Part shown: piece by piece, positions 21,989-34,619 of the stretch
Layout: every line of letters starts with the position of its first letter
Position numbering within the stretch: the stretch's first letter is position 1
Assembly (NCBI RefSeq): GCF_041146795.1
Contig: NC_135176.1
Location: 23,003,786-23,067,785, forward strand
Origin: Maylandia zebra
Taxonomy: Eukaryota > Chordata > Actinopteri > Cichliformes > Cichlidae
DNA: 64,000 nt
Reading direction: 5' to 3'
Program-made: the position numbers and the translations under genes
The notes under the pieces: model-generated
Database searches by the model: none
Seen by the model: the letters and a program-made list of their open reading frames with translations, nothing else
Told to the model about the DNA's origin: nothing

Positions 21989-24900
21989 CTAACTTGCATC
22001 TTGATTTGAACGTGGTGTTGCTTTTCTTGTACGCTGTTTCACTTTAACATCTGAGTAGATGATGTCATCTTCAGCATCATCTGAAAGACATAGAAACAGA
22101 AATTGATTTTTAGGTAGTCAAAAGATTTTACAATTATATATGAAAGACTTGTAACAATAATGTTAGGATACTGTCAGATTCAGGTAGTTTGTGCTATGTG
22201 CACCACTGCAATGGATTTTGAAAGAAACAACCAAAATATGATTGAATTCCAGACTTAGGGAATTTAACAAAAGTGTTGCATTAGCTGTTTATGAGTTGGA
22301 TCTATTGAACCCTGATGTTAGATTGCATCCCAAAGACCCAAATTGATGCAGACCATCAAAACTTTAGGAGAACTTTAGAAGTCAGTAAACTGGTACATTC
22401 TTTTAAAAAAGGATTTCACTGGCTGGCTCAGCAATGCCATTCTTCTTCTTGCCATGCAAACCTCCACCTCAGAGGCTCTTTGAGATCCCTCATGTAATCC
22501 CACCCCCACCTTGACCTCCTTCCTCACACTACACTACTGTCTCACTGTCTTCATACATGTCCTGCACCACCCTCATATAGTTCTTGGACACTCTTCTTTC
22601 TCATATAGTGCCCTGTTTTCTCTTCTCCACCCAGGCACAGTGCAACTCCTTCTGGCCTTCTCTATACTTCTCTATCAAAACTGTCTCATTAACATATGAC
22701 TCTCTCATCCCTCCTTAACCTAATGTTAAAAAAACCTTCCCACAGCTTCAGGGAATGGTTCAGTCTGTTTTGCAAGTATCTTCCCTGTATCTTGTATCAT
22801 ATCTTCACAGGTATGTAATCTGGAGTTCAACGCTTCCGTACAGATCCTTTGCACTTCCTTCTTCACTATCTTCACTCCATTTGAGGCCTTCCTCTCTGAA
22901 GATGGTCCTTAAAATACTCACTGTAACTTACTGCACATCCTTTCCAGCTCATTTTTTTTAAAATAACAAGTCAATACAAGGCACTTCCTCCTTCTTCAGT
23001 ATCCAGCCTCACATACACGTCAGTTTGACCCTTTTTCCTTTGTCACCTCTCTCTTCGCTGTACACTAGATGCCAAGTGCTCCTGACCTTTTGACTTTTTC
23101 TTTCCCAGCCTTGTACTTTCTGGTGCTTACTCATTCCAACACCAAATCTCCTTGTCTTCTTCCCTCTGTTCATTAATTAAACCAAATACCATCTTGGCAG
23201 TCTTCTTCACCATCACAGACTGTATTTCAATCACATATTGATTACTTTATTTAAAATACATTGTTGTGGTATACAGAGACAAAACAACAAAAACTGTGTC
23301 TTTGGGCAACAAGCCATGGCTCTAACTGTAAGGTGAATAACTTACTTAACTAGATGAATTTCATATTTTCCAAAATTATTTTCAGGAATGTCGAGACACC
23401 TGCATTGTTTTATATTAATTTGGGAAGTGATTGTGTAATTTTAGTGTGGTACTCAATGAGACTGAACTGACAAAGGCAGTAGAGTTAATTTAACATGTAC
23501 AGCAAATCTTACCTTCATTAACAGTCATGATACCAGTTGTGTTTTTGAAATGCCGAGTACCAAAGAACATAGCCAAAATAAGCAGAATGGCAACACCTCC
23601 TACTACAGCCACAGTCACAACGCAGAGGGAAGACTTAGTACCTAGAAAATAAAATCATTAAGAAGAATATATTGAGATAATACATTCTTGTAGATGAAGA
23701 TATAGTTTAAAGGGCTACAATTACCTCAAGTCACACATACAGTTAGGTCCATATATATTTGGACATTGACACAAGTTTTGTTTTTTTACCTGTTTACTAA
23801 AACACTTCCAATTAGAGTTATATGATGGACATAGACAGAATTTGTAGACACTCAGCTTGTATTTGAGGTTATCCACATACAAATTGGATGGAAGGTTTAA
23901 GAGTTTCAGCTCCTTAACATGTACCACCTTTTTTTAAAAGGGACCAAAAGTAATTGGACAACTGACTCGAAGATTATTTCTTGGGCAAGTGTGGGCAATT
24001 CCTTCGTTATGTCATTATCAATTAAGAAGATAAAAGGACTGAAGTTGATCTGAGGTGTGGTACTTGCATTTGGAAGATTTCACTGTAAACAGACAACAAA
24101 ATAAGCTCTCCATGCAGCTCAAAAGCTGCCAGCTGAGAAAAGAGAAAAAAAAACATCCAAGAAATCACTACAGAGGCAAAATCTACAGTTTGGCAGATTT
24201 GTTCAACCCACTGAATTAAAGCTGAAAGTCTGCACTTTAACTGCATCAGAGCTGTTTAATTTAAAATTCATTGTGGGGTTAGGGTTTACTTCTATTTATG
24301 CTTCAAACTCTAAAACCTCTTTAGCAATGATATTTATTATTATTATTAGTAGTAGTAGTAGTAAACACTAAACAAAAGAACTTAAAAAAAACAACAACTG
24401 TAATACCTGAACAGCCTGTAAGATGAATGGTGGTTTGTTCTCTGCTGACATTGTTTTGGACAATCATACACATCAGCTTTCCCATCAGTTGCCCATGTAA
24501 GCTCATGGTAGCATTTGAAATGCTCTGTTTTTCTGGACTATTTGCTCGTGTCTGTATCAGCACGTTAGTGTCCAAAGAGAAAATGAACTCCAGGTCATAT
24601 TGTTCAGAGGAGCAGCTGACTGTCAGGCGGTCTGGTGACAACACAAACACACAGTCACATATAGATGCAACAACAATTATAATATGTCATTGACAGCTCT
24701 ACAACCTGTTATCTGTTTCTAAAGCCTTTATATACATACTTATGTTTGAAATATGTATGAATATGAACAATAATTTGATTTGATTATAATTGGAAGTCTT
24801 TTATAATATATAACTGCCAATTATAATAAAATAAAATAACATGTATTAAATACTATAATTATAATCCTGAAACTCGTATGTACCTGCAAAACTGACTAAA

Positions 24901-25785
24901 AAAAACCTGCAGGTTTTGAATTTTGTGACATTTCAGACATAAAGTCCTCAGTTTGAAAAAGTTATTTTTCCCTCTGTTTTTAGCTTCATAACACATTCTG
25001 ACATTTACTTTAGTATTGCACATACGTTATTTGAAGACAGTGATTGTTTGGTTTTACCTAGTATAGCCAGATAGATGTGAACTGTGTGCAATAACACACC
25101 ATCAGTAGAATTGTATTGTTCCATCGTGTACTCTCCAGAGTCATTTTTTGTTGCTTTTGTTAGATTGAATATTCCATTTCCAAAGAATGTACGACTCTTG
25201 AAGTTTTCATTTATATTAACTAATGAATTATTTTTTAATCTTAAAATGACATCTTTATTCTTTGTCAAGCTTGTCCTTGTATACGGAATAGTAGGTAAGT
25301 AAAAAATGAGTGGTTCTCCTAAAAATCCAAAACACGTCGGGGGTCGAGGTTCAGTTAGATTGCATTTCAATAACCCTAATGAGAAAATTAAGAAAAGGAG
25401 AAATTAACCATTGTCATTCATTTTTACAACAGTGAAAACCATATACTTTGAATATTATACATTTCAAATGGTTTATTTTTACAGTTACTAACACATCTCA
25501 TATCCCTGAAATGACTTGTTAATGACTATTTCAATGCAACAACTAATGAAACCATTATCTAATGTAATGTTATACAGCATTTATATATATATATATATAT
25601 ATATATAGTTATGTATGCTTTTATGACATCAGACCACACAATGAATAATACAATCAAATATTTAAATGCTTTTGTGAATTAATTGAAAAGCTGTATGAAT
25701 TTTTTATCTACATAAATAATTGAAGCGTACCTTGTGCCACAGCAATGATTGCTGGAGCTGTGACAATCATGTAGATCAAAATCAT
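21989..25785 (-). CDS. Receptor C: CD2/SLAM-like receptor with a damaged C2 exon
   Basis: Exons: signal 25731-25788 (ATG at 25785; MILIYMIVTAPAIIAVAQ), V 25058-25375, C2 24407-24631 (inferred start), transmembrane 23513-23641 and tail 21989-22080. The C2 exon has lost about 50 bases at its 5' end, including the normal acceptor, the PVSEP start and the first cysteine. A new AG in TTGTGTTGTCACCAG|AC at 24632 would keep the phase and give DRLTVSCSSE as the start, for a 272-residue protein. The remaining cysteines are VSC, LMC and TGC, so the outer disulfide would be lost. The tail (ITIM-like IIYSDV, ending NQDAS) and membrane exons are intact. It may be a functional short form or a gene in decay. 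Transcript evidence would decide. Confidence 0.65.
22430..23220 (-). mobile_element. Old LINE remnant in an intron of receptor C
   Basis: The minus strand of 22500-22690 and of parts up to 23220 carries degraded text of the LINE family seen at 19313-19600 (for example the complement of CAGTGCAACTCCTTCTGGCC). No frame longer than about 70 codons is open. A similar remnant lies at 56640-57180. Confidence 0.45.
23742..24230 (+). mobile_element. Tc1-like element, 5' part, in an intron of receptor C
   Basis: The left end reads CAGTTAGGTCCATATATATTTGG, the terminal repeat of a Tc1-like family found in many fish. Further in, AGCTCTCCATGCAGCTC and the following sequence match the start of its transposase region. 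The right half and right inverted repeat are missing. Confidence 0.65.
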
Positions 25786-26021
25786 TTTCTGTTGAGATAC
25801 AATTAGAATATTGTTTCTACTGCACATATGACATAACACAACTAATATGTGTTTCCAAAATAGAAGGAAATAACATGAGGACATAAGAAGTTGTAAAAAG
25901 ATTTCTTGCATGAATTTTCAAGGTTGTTTTTTAAAAAAATATATTTTAGAATTCTTTGTTGTTTTTTCGAAGTACAGTTGTTTCACTACATTTCTTGAGA
26001 CATAAGTTTAGCACAACTGAC

Positions 26022-26122
26022 CTGCAGCAGAAGTCCTTCTCTGTGGCAGCAGGGTGGGACAAGCTATGGTGTTTTGGTTTGGACAGAAATAAGTAAGCAT
26101 CTATTTAAAGTCACTGATGTCA
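26022..26122 (-). promoter_or_regulatory. Promoter and first exon of receptor C
   Basis: On the minus strand a CRE-like TGACATCA (26115-26122) precedes a TATA-like TTTAAATA (26102-26109), then a leader containing TTCTGTCCAAACC and a donor GCTGCAG|GTCAGT ending at 26022. This 5'UTR exon lies 235 bases upstream of the signal exon. Copies of the unit are at 18446 and 49220. Confidence 0.55.
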
Positions 26123-28060
26123 TATTAAGGCACTTAGTGTTGTATCATATTTTTTTCTGTACTTGTACAAATATGTACATATACTGTAGTAGCTGGCTAA
26201 TTTAGAGCTATACATTTTTTAAATATGCATTTTCAAGCTGCTGTATTGAGTACAAGTATAGAGGCACAGAAATTATCTCCAGATTAAACTGTTAATAATA
26301 ATTCACAGGAAAGACTGTTCAACGGTATGTTTTACAGTACGTACAAAGCAAGATCTGATATCCTGTGTTAGTATTGTTCCTACGTCTTCATAACAAGATT
26401 GGTCCAAGATCAGCATTGCAACTGACCAGTGCTGTCAGTGTTGTCTGAGCATTTATTTAGCATTATATAATGCTGCTCCTCCAAACAATATAAATTTGTC
26501 TGTCTGACATTGCAGGCTAAAAAGTCAGAATGGTCCACAAAGTCTGGATCTTTGTAGACATACCATTAAATTACTTATCCATTTTTCTTTTTCATTTACG
26601 CTCTTGCAATGTAGATGATGTCAACATGCACCGCATTATGAGAGTTTGTGAAAAGAGTTAACTCCTTAATGTGGGATGTTAAAACCAGATTACGCTAAAA
26701 CCACAGCGCTTTCTATTTTAAGTGTCTCAGCTGAAGATACACTAACTGACTCGTGTATATTTTAAGACACAAAGAAAGAACAAAAAAGAAAAGTAAAAGA
26801 AGTAAAACTTGAGAGAAAAAGCTCTGGTAGTTCAGGGAGTTCTTATAAATTTGCATACCATGTCAGTAGAGTGGGACTGGAGTCTTTGCGGTCTGATTTT
26901 GGCCCCAGGCCCAAGTTCCAGTTTGGGACTTTGGCCCCATCATGTGGCTAGTACGGATCATTACATTATTTGCAATTCAACTCTTGTGTTTCACATCAAG
27001 GGTTTTTACAATCAGGCAGTCCTGCCTGTGCTCCTGAACAATAACAGTTAACTACACATTGTTAAGTTGTCTTGCTGCAACTGAAGAATTAAAACAAAAC
27101 AAATGCTGTGTGTGTGTAACAGCGCAACAAAACGTTACCTGTCCTTTTACTAACTGCTTAAGTAGTGATGGTTTTTAGCCGCTAGCTAACTGGGTAAGGG
27201 TGTCATGAGTCTGTAGCTCTGCCCACCATTTTGGGGAACATATTTTGTTTTAAAGTAAGTTACAGGGCTTTTCCCCTGCCTTTCTGGTGGGCTTGTATTT
27301 CACTTAAACTATCTAATATGCATATCCACATAATCATGGATTGTTATAATTATGATGTTAAAAAAACCACACACACTGTATTTTAAAGGAAAATAGCTTA
27401 CAAAACAGATTATATTCGATTTACCTTTTAAATATGACAAAAATGCTGATTTTACAGTTGCGAAATTATTGTATCACTAGAGTTAAAACATTTAATAAGC
27501 TTTCTGCCTTGCTCTGTATCTCACTGTACAACTATATACTGACAATAAAGGCATTCCATTCTATTCTATGATGCAAACCTTTCTCCATAGTATATACAGT
27601 ATTTTGGAGAAGTTATAAAATTTCACTGTGTGTGTGTGTGTGTGTCTGTGTGCGCATGTTTTATGTGTATAGATTCTTTTCTTACATTCCTACCCTACCA
27701 TGACAACCCCTTTCTTTTGCCTTTCTAATATTCCGGTTTCAGTTTAGTTCCCACAGTTTTTTTCATCTACCATATGGACTTTTTAAATGTCTACAGTCAA
27801 CACAGCCCTGTCCTCCAGCACTTTGTACCCCATCAGGTGCATTGCACTGTCCCCACCTGGTGACAGTGATATGATTTGATATGATTTACTTCAAAAATCT
27901 GTTACAATTACTGCTAAAGGTTACAGATGTTTTAGGCAGGTGCCTAGTTTAGTTTAAATAACTAAACTAGGCACCTGCACCCTTGTCATTTTATTGATTT
28001 GAATACTTTTAGCACTAATTATTGGAACACAAAATTTGTTTGGTAAGCTCATTGACCCTT
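26123..28060. repeat. Intergenic segment, source or sister of the 49.2-50.9 kb duplication
   Basis: The stretches 26010-26470 and 26757-27510 recur at 49215-49675 and 50042-50960 at about 95% identity. The part 26470-26756 is not in the copy. It contains the recurring upstream block (26927-27050) and a receptor 3' relic (26697-26790). The (GT)n at about 27627-27650 and the hairpin at 27936-27978 lie outside the duplication. No gene is seen. Confidence 0.75.
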
Positions 28061-28870
28061 GACCTACATACACAGGTAAATCCAAACATGAGAAAGGTTA
28101 TTTAAGGTGGCCAATTGCAAGTGATTCTCCTATTTGTATCTTTTCTGAAGAGTGGCAACATGGGAGCTTCAAAAAAACTCTAAAATGACCTGAAAACAAA
28201 GTTTTTTCAAGATCACGGTTTAGGGGAAGGATACAAAAAGCTATCTCTGAGATTTCAGCTGTCAGTTTCCACTGTGAGGAACATAGTGAGGAAATGGAAG
28301 ACGACAGGCACAGTTCTAGTTAAAGCCCAAAGTGGCAGGTCAAGAAAAATACTCAACCCACAGACCAGCTCATAATCTACAACATAATCTTACTGCAGAT
28401 GGTGTCACTGTGCATCATTCAACTATTCAGCGCACTTTGCAGAAGGAGATGCTGTATGGGAGAGTAATGCAGAAGAAGCCTTTTCTGCACACATGCCACA
28501 AACAGAGTCGCTTGAGGTGTGATTAAGCACATTTGGACAAGCCAGCTTCATTTTGAAATAAGGTGCTGTGGACTGATGAAACTAAAATTGAGTTATTTGG
28601 ACATAACAACAGACAGTATGCATTCTAAGAAAAACACACGCTACCCACAGTAAAATCTGGTGACAGTTCCATCATGCTGTGGGGCTGTGTGGCCAGTGCA
28701 GGTACTGGGAATCTTGTTAAAGTTGAAGGTTCATGGATTCCAGTCAATATCAGGAGATTCTTGAGAACAATGTTCAAGAATCAGTGACCAAGTTGAAGTT
28801 GCTCTGGGGCTGGATATTTCAACAAGACAAGTACCCTAAGCACTGGCTTTCATGTGGAGCAACAAAACAC
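28060..28870 (+). mobile_element. Tc1-like transposon, degraded
   Basis: The plus strand shows a run of Tc1 transposase text: a helix-turn-helix region (28150-28330), GVTVHHSTIQRTL, then LWTDETKIELFGHNNRQY near 28570 and the IMLWGC block near 28675, with FQQDKYPKH near 28830 giving the second catalytic Asp region. Stops and frameshifts are common. The inverted repeats were not located. Confidence 0.8.
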
Positions 28871-28889
28871 CCTTATGTTTGAACCTGTT

Positions 28890-29390
28890 CACTTTGGCCA
28901 AACTGTTGTTTTCTGCAGTCCAGTAAGGGAACACCATTCGGGTTCAGATCAGGTGGTCCTAATCATGCCTCTCCATGTCTCACTGTCGTTGTCCACGTGA
29001 GTGTTGAAGTCCCCCAGTAAGAGTATCCAGGTGCAGCACCCTTGAGCACCCCTCCCAAGAACTCCAAGAAGGCTGAGTATTCTGAACTGTTAACTGCCAT
29101 AGGTCTAGGCTGCTGGGGGATTCTTATGATGTGCTGAGTGTTTCTTCTTAAGTCACCTTTTTAACTCACATTTTCACTCCAAACGCTCATGGCAGATAGC
29201 CGCCCCTCCCTGAAGCCTGGTTCTGCTGGAGGTTTCTTCCTGTTAAAAGGAAGCTTTGGGGTTTTCTCTGATTTCTTTCTATTATTGTAGGATATTTACC
29301 TTACCATATAAAGTGCCTTAAGGCAACTGTTGTTGTGATTTGGCACTATATAAATTATATATAAAAACTTACCGGTAAATGAATTGAACT
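28890..29390. repeat. Mixed retroposon fragments
   Basis: The part 29060-29390 is a very common fish repeat (GCCGCCCCTCCCTGAAGCCTGG to ACAATATAAAGTGCCTT-like sequence, ending in TGAATTGAACTGAA). The part 28900-29050 looks like a LINE endonuclease or 5' fragment. None is intact. Confidence 0.5.
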
Positions 29391-30084
29391 GAATAAGTGC
29401 ATGTGGCACCAGGACACCCTAGGTCACAGGTTGTTGCTCGATTTTTTTAATCGTATCCATGATCTACGACCATATGTTCTGGACACTTGGGTAAAGAGAA
29501 GGGGTGAGCGATTGTGAGATTATAATATTATCGTATGCCATGTTATGCCCCTAATTAAGGATTGTGAAGCTATTATGTAGTTTTAGTTTGCATTATTCTC
29601 CTGAATTAGAAAAAGGTGATAACGATTACATTTGTTAAACTGATTTGCATTACATTAGACTGCTGATTTATTGTGAATGAATGATATTGTTTTATGATGC
29701 ATTATACTGCTGAGTTATAAGAAATACTGTTTTCAGAGAGTCAGGACCCTGTTTTTTCTGATAGTAGAGGAGACAGAGCACATTCCACGGGAGCTTCACT
29801 CCCGCCGTTGTTAAAGGCAGACAAAATAGGGAGTCAACGCCATAAGTCAGGCTCGCTAGGAGTTAGGAAAATGTGAATGTTTAGGCTTTTACGACTAGGT
29901 GGGTCAACAGTGGCTATAAGAGTTTGAGTAATGCTCCACCATTTGGAGATCGATGCTGTCTGTGTGCAATGTTCATCTCCCCACGCGTGTGTTCATTAAA
30001 ATCATTGTTTGACCGAAGCTCTTCTGGACCATTATTGTTTTTGTGCTCACCCTCAATATCTGAACCCGTAACACTGTCAACTGA
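29391..30084. other. Intergenic sequence
   Basis: No gene or clear repeat is recognised. The GC content rises at 29750-30060. Confidence 0.3.
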
Positions 30085-30515
30085 TCAACACCTGGTGGTG
30101 AGTTGAATCAGGTGGTGGGGTAGGATGCTAAATAGTGAGGGTATGCTGTGAACCTGTAGTAGAGGCCCTGGTTCGCAAGAGCTTCAACTTCCATTTCCAG
30201 CAGAGCTTCTGATTTGACCATGTTCAGCAACTCTATTGCGGAGGCTGCTGCACTGAGCTGTGGCTGCAATGTGGCTGGCCTACTGGGTGAGGTTTTCCAG
30301 GTATGCCCCATCAGGAGGAGGCCCTGGGGCAGATCCAGGACATGCTGGAGAGATTATATCTCTGAGCTGGCCTGGGAACCTCTCGGTGTTCCCCCAGATT
30401 AGCTGGAGGAGGTGGCTTGGTTGAAGGAGGTCTGGGCTTCCCTGCTTCCCTGCTTAGGCTACTGCCCCCATGACCTGGGCCATATTAACCAGAAGAAAAT
30501 GCATGGATATTCTGT
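30085..30515. repeat. Rex3/RTE-type LINE 3' end
   Basis: The stretch contains GGCAGATCCAGGACATGCTGG, then AGAGATTATATCTCTGAGCTGGCC, and ends in sequence close to AGAAGAAAATGCATGG, a pattern I recognise as the 3' end of a Rex3-like RTE element of fish. It abuts the truncated C2 exon of pseudogene E', so its insertion or a linked deletion may have removed the rest of that gene. Confidence 0.55.
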
Positions 30516-30618
30516 ATCCCTTTGTGTTTATGTTATTTCCATCATTTATAAAGAATAAGTGTGTTACATATTAGATGATTATATAAAGGTTTATTTAGCA
30601 AGCCTAAACCTGATGGTA

Positions 30619-32129
30619 ACCTTTCAAACAATGGATTTCTCAGCTGTCCAGTTGCTCATTGATTGGTCTTTGCTTTGTATCAGAAAGTGATTGTCCAGAG
30701 TCAAAATTAATTGTACTTCATCCCCCTCAGAGAAGCAGCTGACATTCATCTGTTCTGGTGGCCAGCATGTTTGAGACAGTGCTGGCTTTGACACTGGAGC
30801 TGAAAGATTTATATAAAAGATGCTGAATAAATAAATAAATAAATAAAACAAGTTCCTGAGGAACTATTCTTTTTTTAAATCAGAAAAACAATGAGAATTA
30901 TTTAATAATTTAAGTTGTCTCTTAGCTATTTACATTGTTATTAAATCCTGTTAAATGTAAAACCATTAATTTGTTTGTCTTATTCTTGAATTTTTATTCA
31001 ATTTTCCACTTTTCTGTTTAAATATTAATTCACAGTACATTGTACATGCATGTTTTCAATACTTCTAAAACAACAAAATAATTATTTTTAACCTAATAAT
31101 TAATTATTTTACAAATTATTCTTCAGTAGTAACTGCAAGTACGCTGCTGTAGTTGCTGATACATTTTAAAGCTTAGACATCATTAGGTTTCATTCCTGAA
31201 ATTTGTTTATCTTAAGTCATACTTTTTGACCTTTTTTACAATGTGTGCATTCTGTGTTTTGTTAATAGCATAACCTAAAAAAAAACCTGAGCTAGAACAA
31301 AATATTGATTTTAAAAAATAAACAAGCAAATAAATAAATAAATAAATAAATATATAATAAGTTACTGTGTACTTTTAAATATACTTTAACATTTTTCAGC
31401 AATCTTCCATAAGGATCGAATTCCTCTAAGAGCTAATATCCTGAGTGTTTCTTCATAGCTTTACCTAACTTAAGTGTTCCGTTGTTTATGCTTTGTGACT
31501 GATCCGCAAATTCCTTATTTAATTTTATTTTCCCCTGATGATTTGTGGTTAAAATCCTGTGTTTGTCATCCTTCATGATTAAAAGTGAAGAGTTAGCTTT
31601 GAATGGCAGATGAAAAATTAGCAGCTGTCCTGCAGCTCCGACACAATGATGGTTTCCAGGAGATTTTTCAAAAAAGGCATACAATTGAATCTAAAAGCAA
31701 CAAAAAAGAAATTTTTAATATTTTTTAAAACATTTACACCAACTGGAAAACATTATTCATTATATTAAATTATTTTCCATCCCATCCATTTTCTTTGGCT
31801 TGTATAATTCAGGGTAGCAGTGAGGACAGGAGCCTACTTCAGGTGCCAAGGGGCAAGATACATCCTTAATTTTCTATATATAAAAAACAAAATTCATGTA
31901 AATTTAAAATTAAAGTTTCTCCAAGATGATTTCTATCTTTACTGTAATTTATATTTTAAAAGTCAATGTTTTAAATTTTATTTTTATTAGTGCAAATGAT
32001 TGCCTTCTGCCGCAGTCTCAATCAGTGTGTCTTTATTGAAACCCAGGTAATATATCTTACTTTACAGTGAATACCTTTTGCCAAAGCCGTTGTTGTCAGA
32101 ACTGCAATACTCATGTAGAAGGAATTCAT
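30619..32129 (-). pseudogene. Receptor pseudogene E' (relic of a receptor E duplicate)
   Basis: Three exons match receptor E closely: signal 32075-32129 (MNSFYMSIAVLTTTALAK), V 31366-31690 and a partial C2 30619-30799. The V exon has one extra base near 31672, a TAG stop at the Tyr codon after HSGY (about 31433) and a weakened donor (CACA|GTAAC instead of CAAG|GTAAG). The C2 exon stops halfway, after the segment matching AEKSIV, so half the domain and the membrane and tail exons are gone. A hAT element sits just upstream of the signal exon. These defects together rule out a working receptor. The signal peptide exon alone is intact. Confidence 0.88.
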
Positions 32130-32138
32130 TGTTTCTAT

Positions 32139-34610
32139 TAGGGGTGGGCGATATAAACAATATACGATAGAAACCATATAAATTTGGCCAACGATAGAGA
32201 TTTTGACTATACCGCTCTACCGCAATAGCGCATGTTGATGATGTCATCAAGCTGCGCCTGTTTTGGTCGAAAGCATTGCAGCGGCTACTAGTGATGTGCG
32301 ATACCACTGATTTCCTTTCCGATCCGATACCAAGTAATATTCAGGGTGGTATCGACGATACTGATCCGATACCGATACTTTGTACAAAACGGATTTTATT
32401 TATTGTATCTCAAATTATAGCGTCATAATGATTACAGGACATCAGAATACCTTCTTCTTATCACTTAATAATGCAGAGTTCATCATATAGAAATAAAAAA
32501 ACTAAAGTTGTGTGCTATTTGAACACCTTGCCTGCCTGGAGGACTAAAGGACTCCGTGAGAGACTCTCACCCTAGCAGCACCTGTCCCTCTCCTCCTCTT
32601 CAGTTCGCCTCAACATACGCTCGTCATATTTTGTGATATGATTTACTCTGAGGTGTTTGACAAGGTTAGTGATGTTGCCACAACCATACATGCCAACCCT
32701 CCCGATTTTTCCGGGAGAATCCCACCTTTCTCTAGATTTTCCACCCGGACAACAAAGTTGAAAAACCATATCGCAGAATTCATAGCGCGGCCCAGCCAAT
32801 TCCAGTTTCCAACAATGATGGCAGCGACTTAGTTTTAATATCACTCTTATTTCTCTTTCTGGGTCGCAAAAAAACTTTTAACATATTTTCAGGTGAGAAT
32901 GTAGCTGTGTAAACTTCAAATATCTGAGCCGACCGACACATCGTCTTCAAACCCCCGCGGTCTTTCACCACTCGGGTTAAACATGATGTACAAGTCACTT
33001 TGATAACTTAAAAATGTTCTTGTTTGGCTTTTTCAGTGTTTTATTTGTTCGTGAGTAAATCGGTTTGGCTGAGATTAAAGTTATTAGATTAGATTAAATT
33101 AAATTAAACTTTATTATTCCCTCGGGAGGGTTCCTCCGGGGTTTTCACACAGCTGAATAAACGTCAAACAGAAAACTGATTAAACAGAAGAGTTTACGTC
33201 AGTGTCCGGTTATATTTTAGACAGCAAGGAGCAGACGGCAGAGTTTCACTCCACCGAGGGAGCTCGTGACGTACTACCCGGCTTTCTTTAGACCGCGAAG
33301 GCCGGTCCTCAGGTGGAAGCAGCCTCTGAATTTGGACACCCCCGCTGTTTCCGGGCCGGCCAATAATAACGGTGACATTTAACGTATTTTATCCGATAAA
33401 TAAACCCTGTAAAATATATTTATCCGCCCAAACAGCCCTTTTGAATGTCTCCCTAATTCTGAGGTCTCAAGGTTGGCAAGTATGGCCACAACACCTCACT
33501 TTTTTTGCCACATTTATTGCAAACCACGGCTCAGCTGTTTGTGGAGGTAAAATACATCCGCACAATTACGCTCAGCCATTGTTGTGAGTGCGCACGCCAA
33601 GGGGCTGCGAGACATTTATACAGCCGTATTTCGCACATGACTATGAAAGGCGGAAGAGGAAGTAGTTCCTTTGAATGTAGGCAATCCGAATGTTATAGTT
33701 TCTTTCCACTGTGTTCCTGTTAATGATAAACTACAAATTTACTCTAAATTACTAAAATATCGATATTTTAATGTGAGAATCGATTCTAGAACATAAATGA
33801 TTGGTATCGGAGGAATCGATATTTCAGGATCGATCCGCACATCACTAGCAGCTACAACCATTATCATCTGCAAATGATTGCGTGCGACAGTCATAGCAAA
33901 GAGATGAAGCACTTTTGAAATATGGGGAAAGCCAAAAACTGCGCTTCCTCCACTTCCGTAACATTGATTCATTAATGTTGAATTCTCTATTCCCATGTTG
34001 TTGCAGTATATTAATAACTAACCTCATATTGTGGATGAATAATCTTAGTTGTTCTCCTTATTGAAGTTTGGCCCATGTATAGCATTCGGCTATGCGATTG
34101 CATTTGTCCCTAACCACCAGAATCCCTCACATTAACTTTTATCGAGTGGAAAAAAAGTTGGCGTTCATCCTCCAGCTTCACTGTGCTAATGTTATGCAAC
34201 ATTGCTGTGTCACTAGCAATCACGTAGCACAACATTATATACCAGGTAGTCCAACTTCAGTAACCCTGCAAACGTCACTGCTGTTTAGTTTTCTGTCTTC
34301 ATTTATGTTGGAAGTGGTAGCAGAGCTGTACGTTTGAATTAGTTTCAAAAATCTCTCAGTCAGAACATGCTATATCATGTTTAGGTGGAAACTAGCGAGC
34401 TAACTTCCTGTTAACTTCTAACTCCATTAAATTTAATAAATTCTGTTTTCATGGATGCCTGGATGTTAAACTTAATTGTTACACCTGGTAAAGCAGCAAC
34501 GCTAATGATTTTATTATAGATGAAAGAATTTAGACCGTTTTTAACTCTCAGTGTTCATTTGACTTCAATTATACCGCGATATGGATTTTAGGCCATATCG
34601 CCCAGCCCTA
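32139..34610. mobile_element. hAT transposon inserted in the pseudogene E' leader (outer)
   Basis: The ends are inverted repeats (TAGGGGTGGGCGATATA at 32139 and its near-complement ending at 34610). They are flanked by an exact 8-bp duplication GTTTCTAT (32131-32138 and 34611-34618), the hallmark of hAT elements. The uninterrupted sequence continues from receptor E homology on both sides. It is 2472 bases long, of which 1559 belong to a nested element. No complete transposase remains. Confidence 0.88.
32289..33847. mobile_element. hAT transposon nested inside the outer hAT
   Basis: Inverted ends TAGTGATGTGCG (32289) and CGCACATCACTA (ending 33847) are flanked by GCGGCTAC and GCAGCTAC, an 8-bp duplication with one mismatch. 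On the minus strand 32572-32844 encodes a BED-type zinc finger portion (CGNITNLVKHLRVNH), the DNA-binding domain of hAT transposases. The transposase core is not seen, so the element is non-autonomous or decayed. Confidence 0.82.
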
Positions 34611-34619
34611 GTTTCTATA

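Noticed and set aside
32572..32844. A ZBED-type host zinc finger gene
   Set aside because: The BED finger lies within a hAT element bounded by inverted repeats and target duplications, with no further exon.
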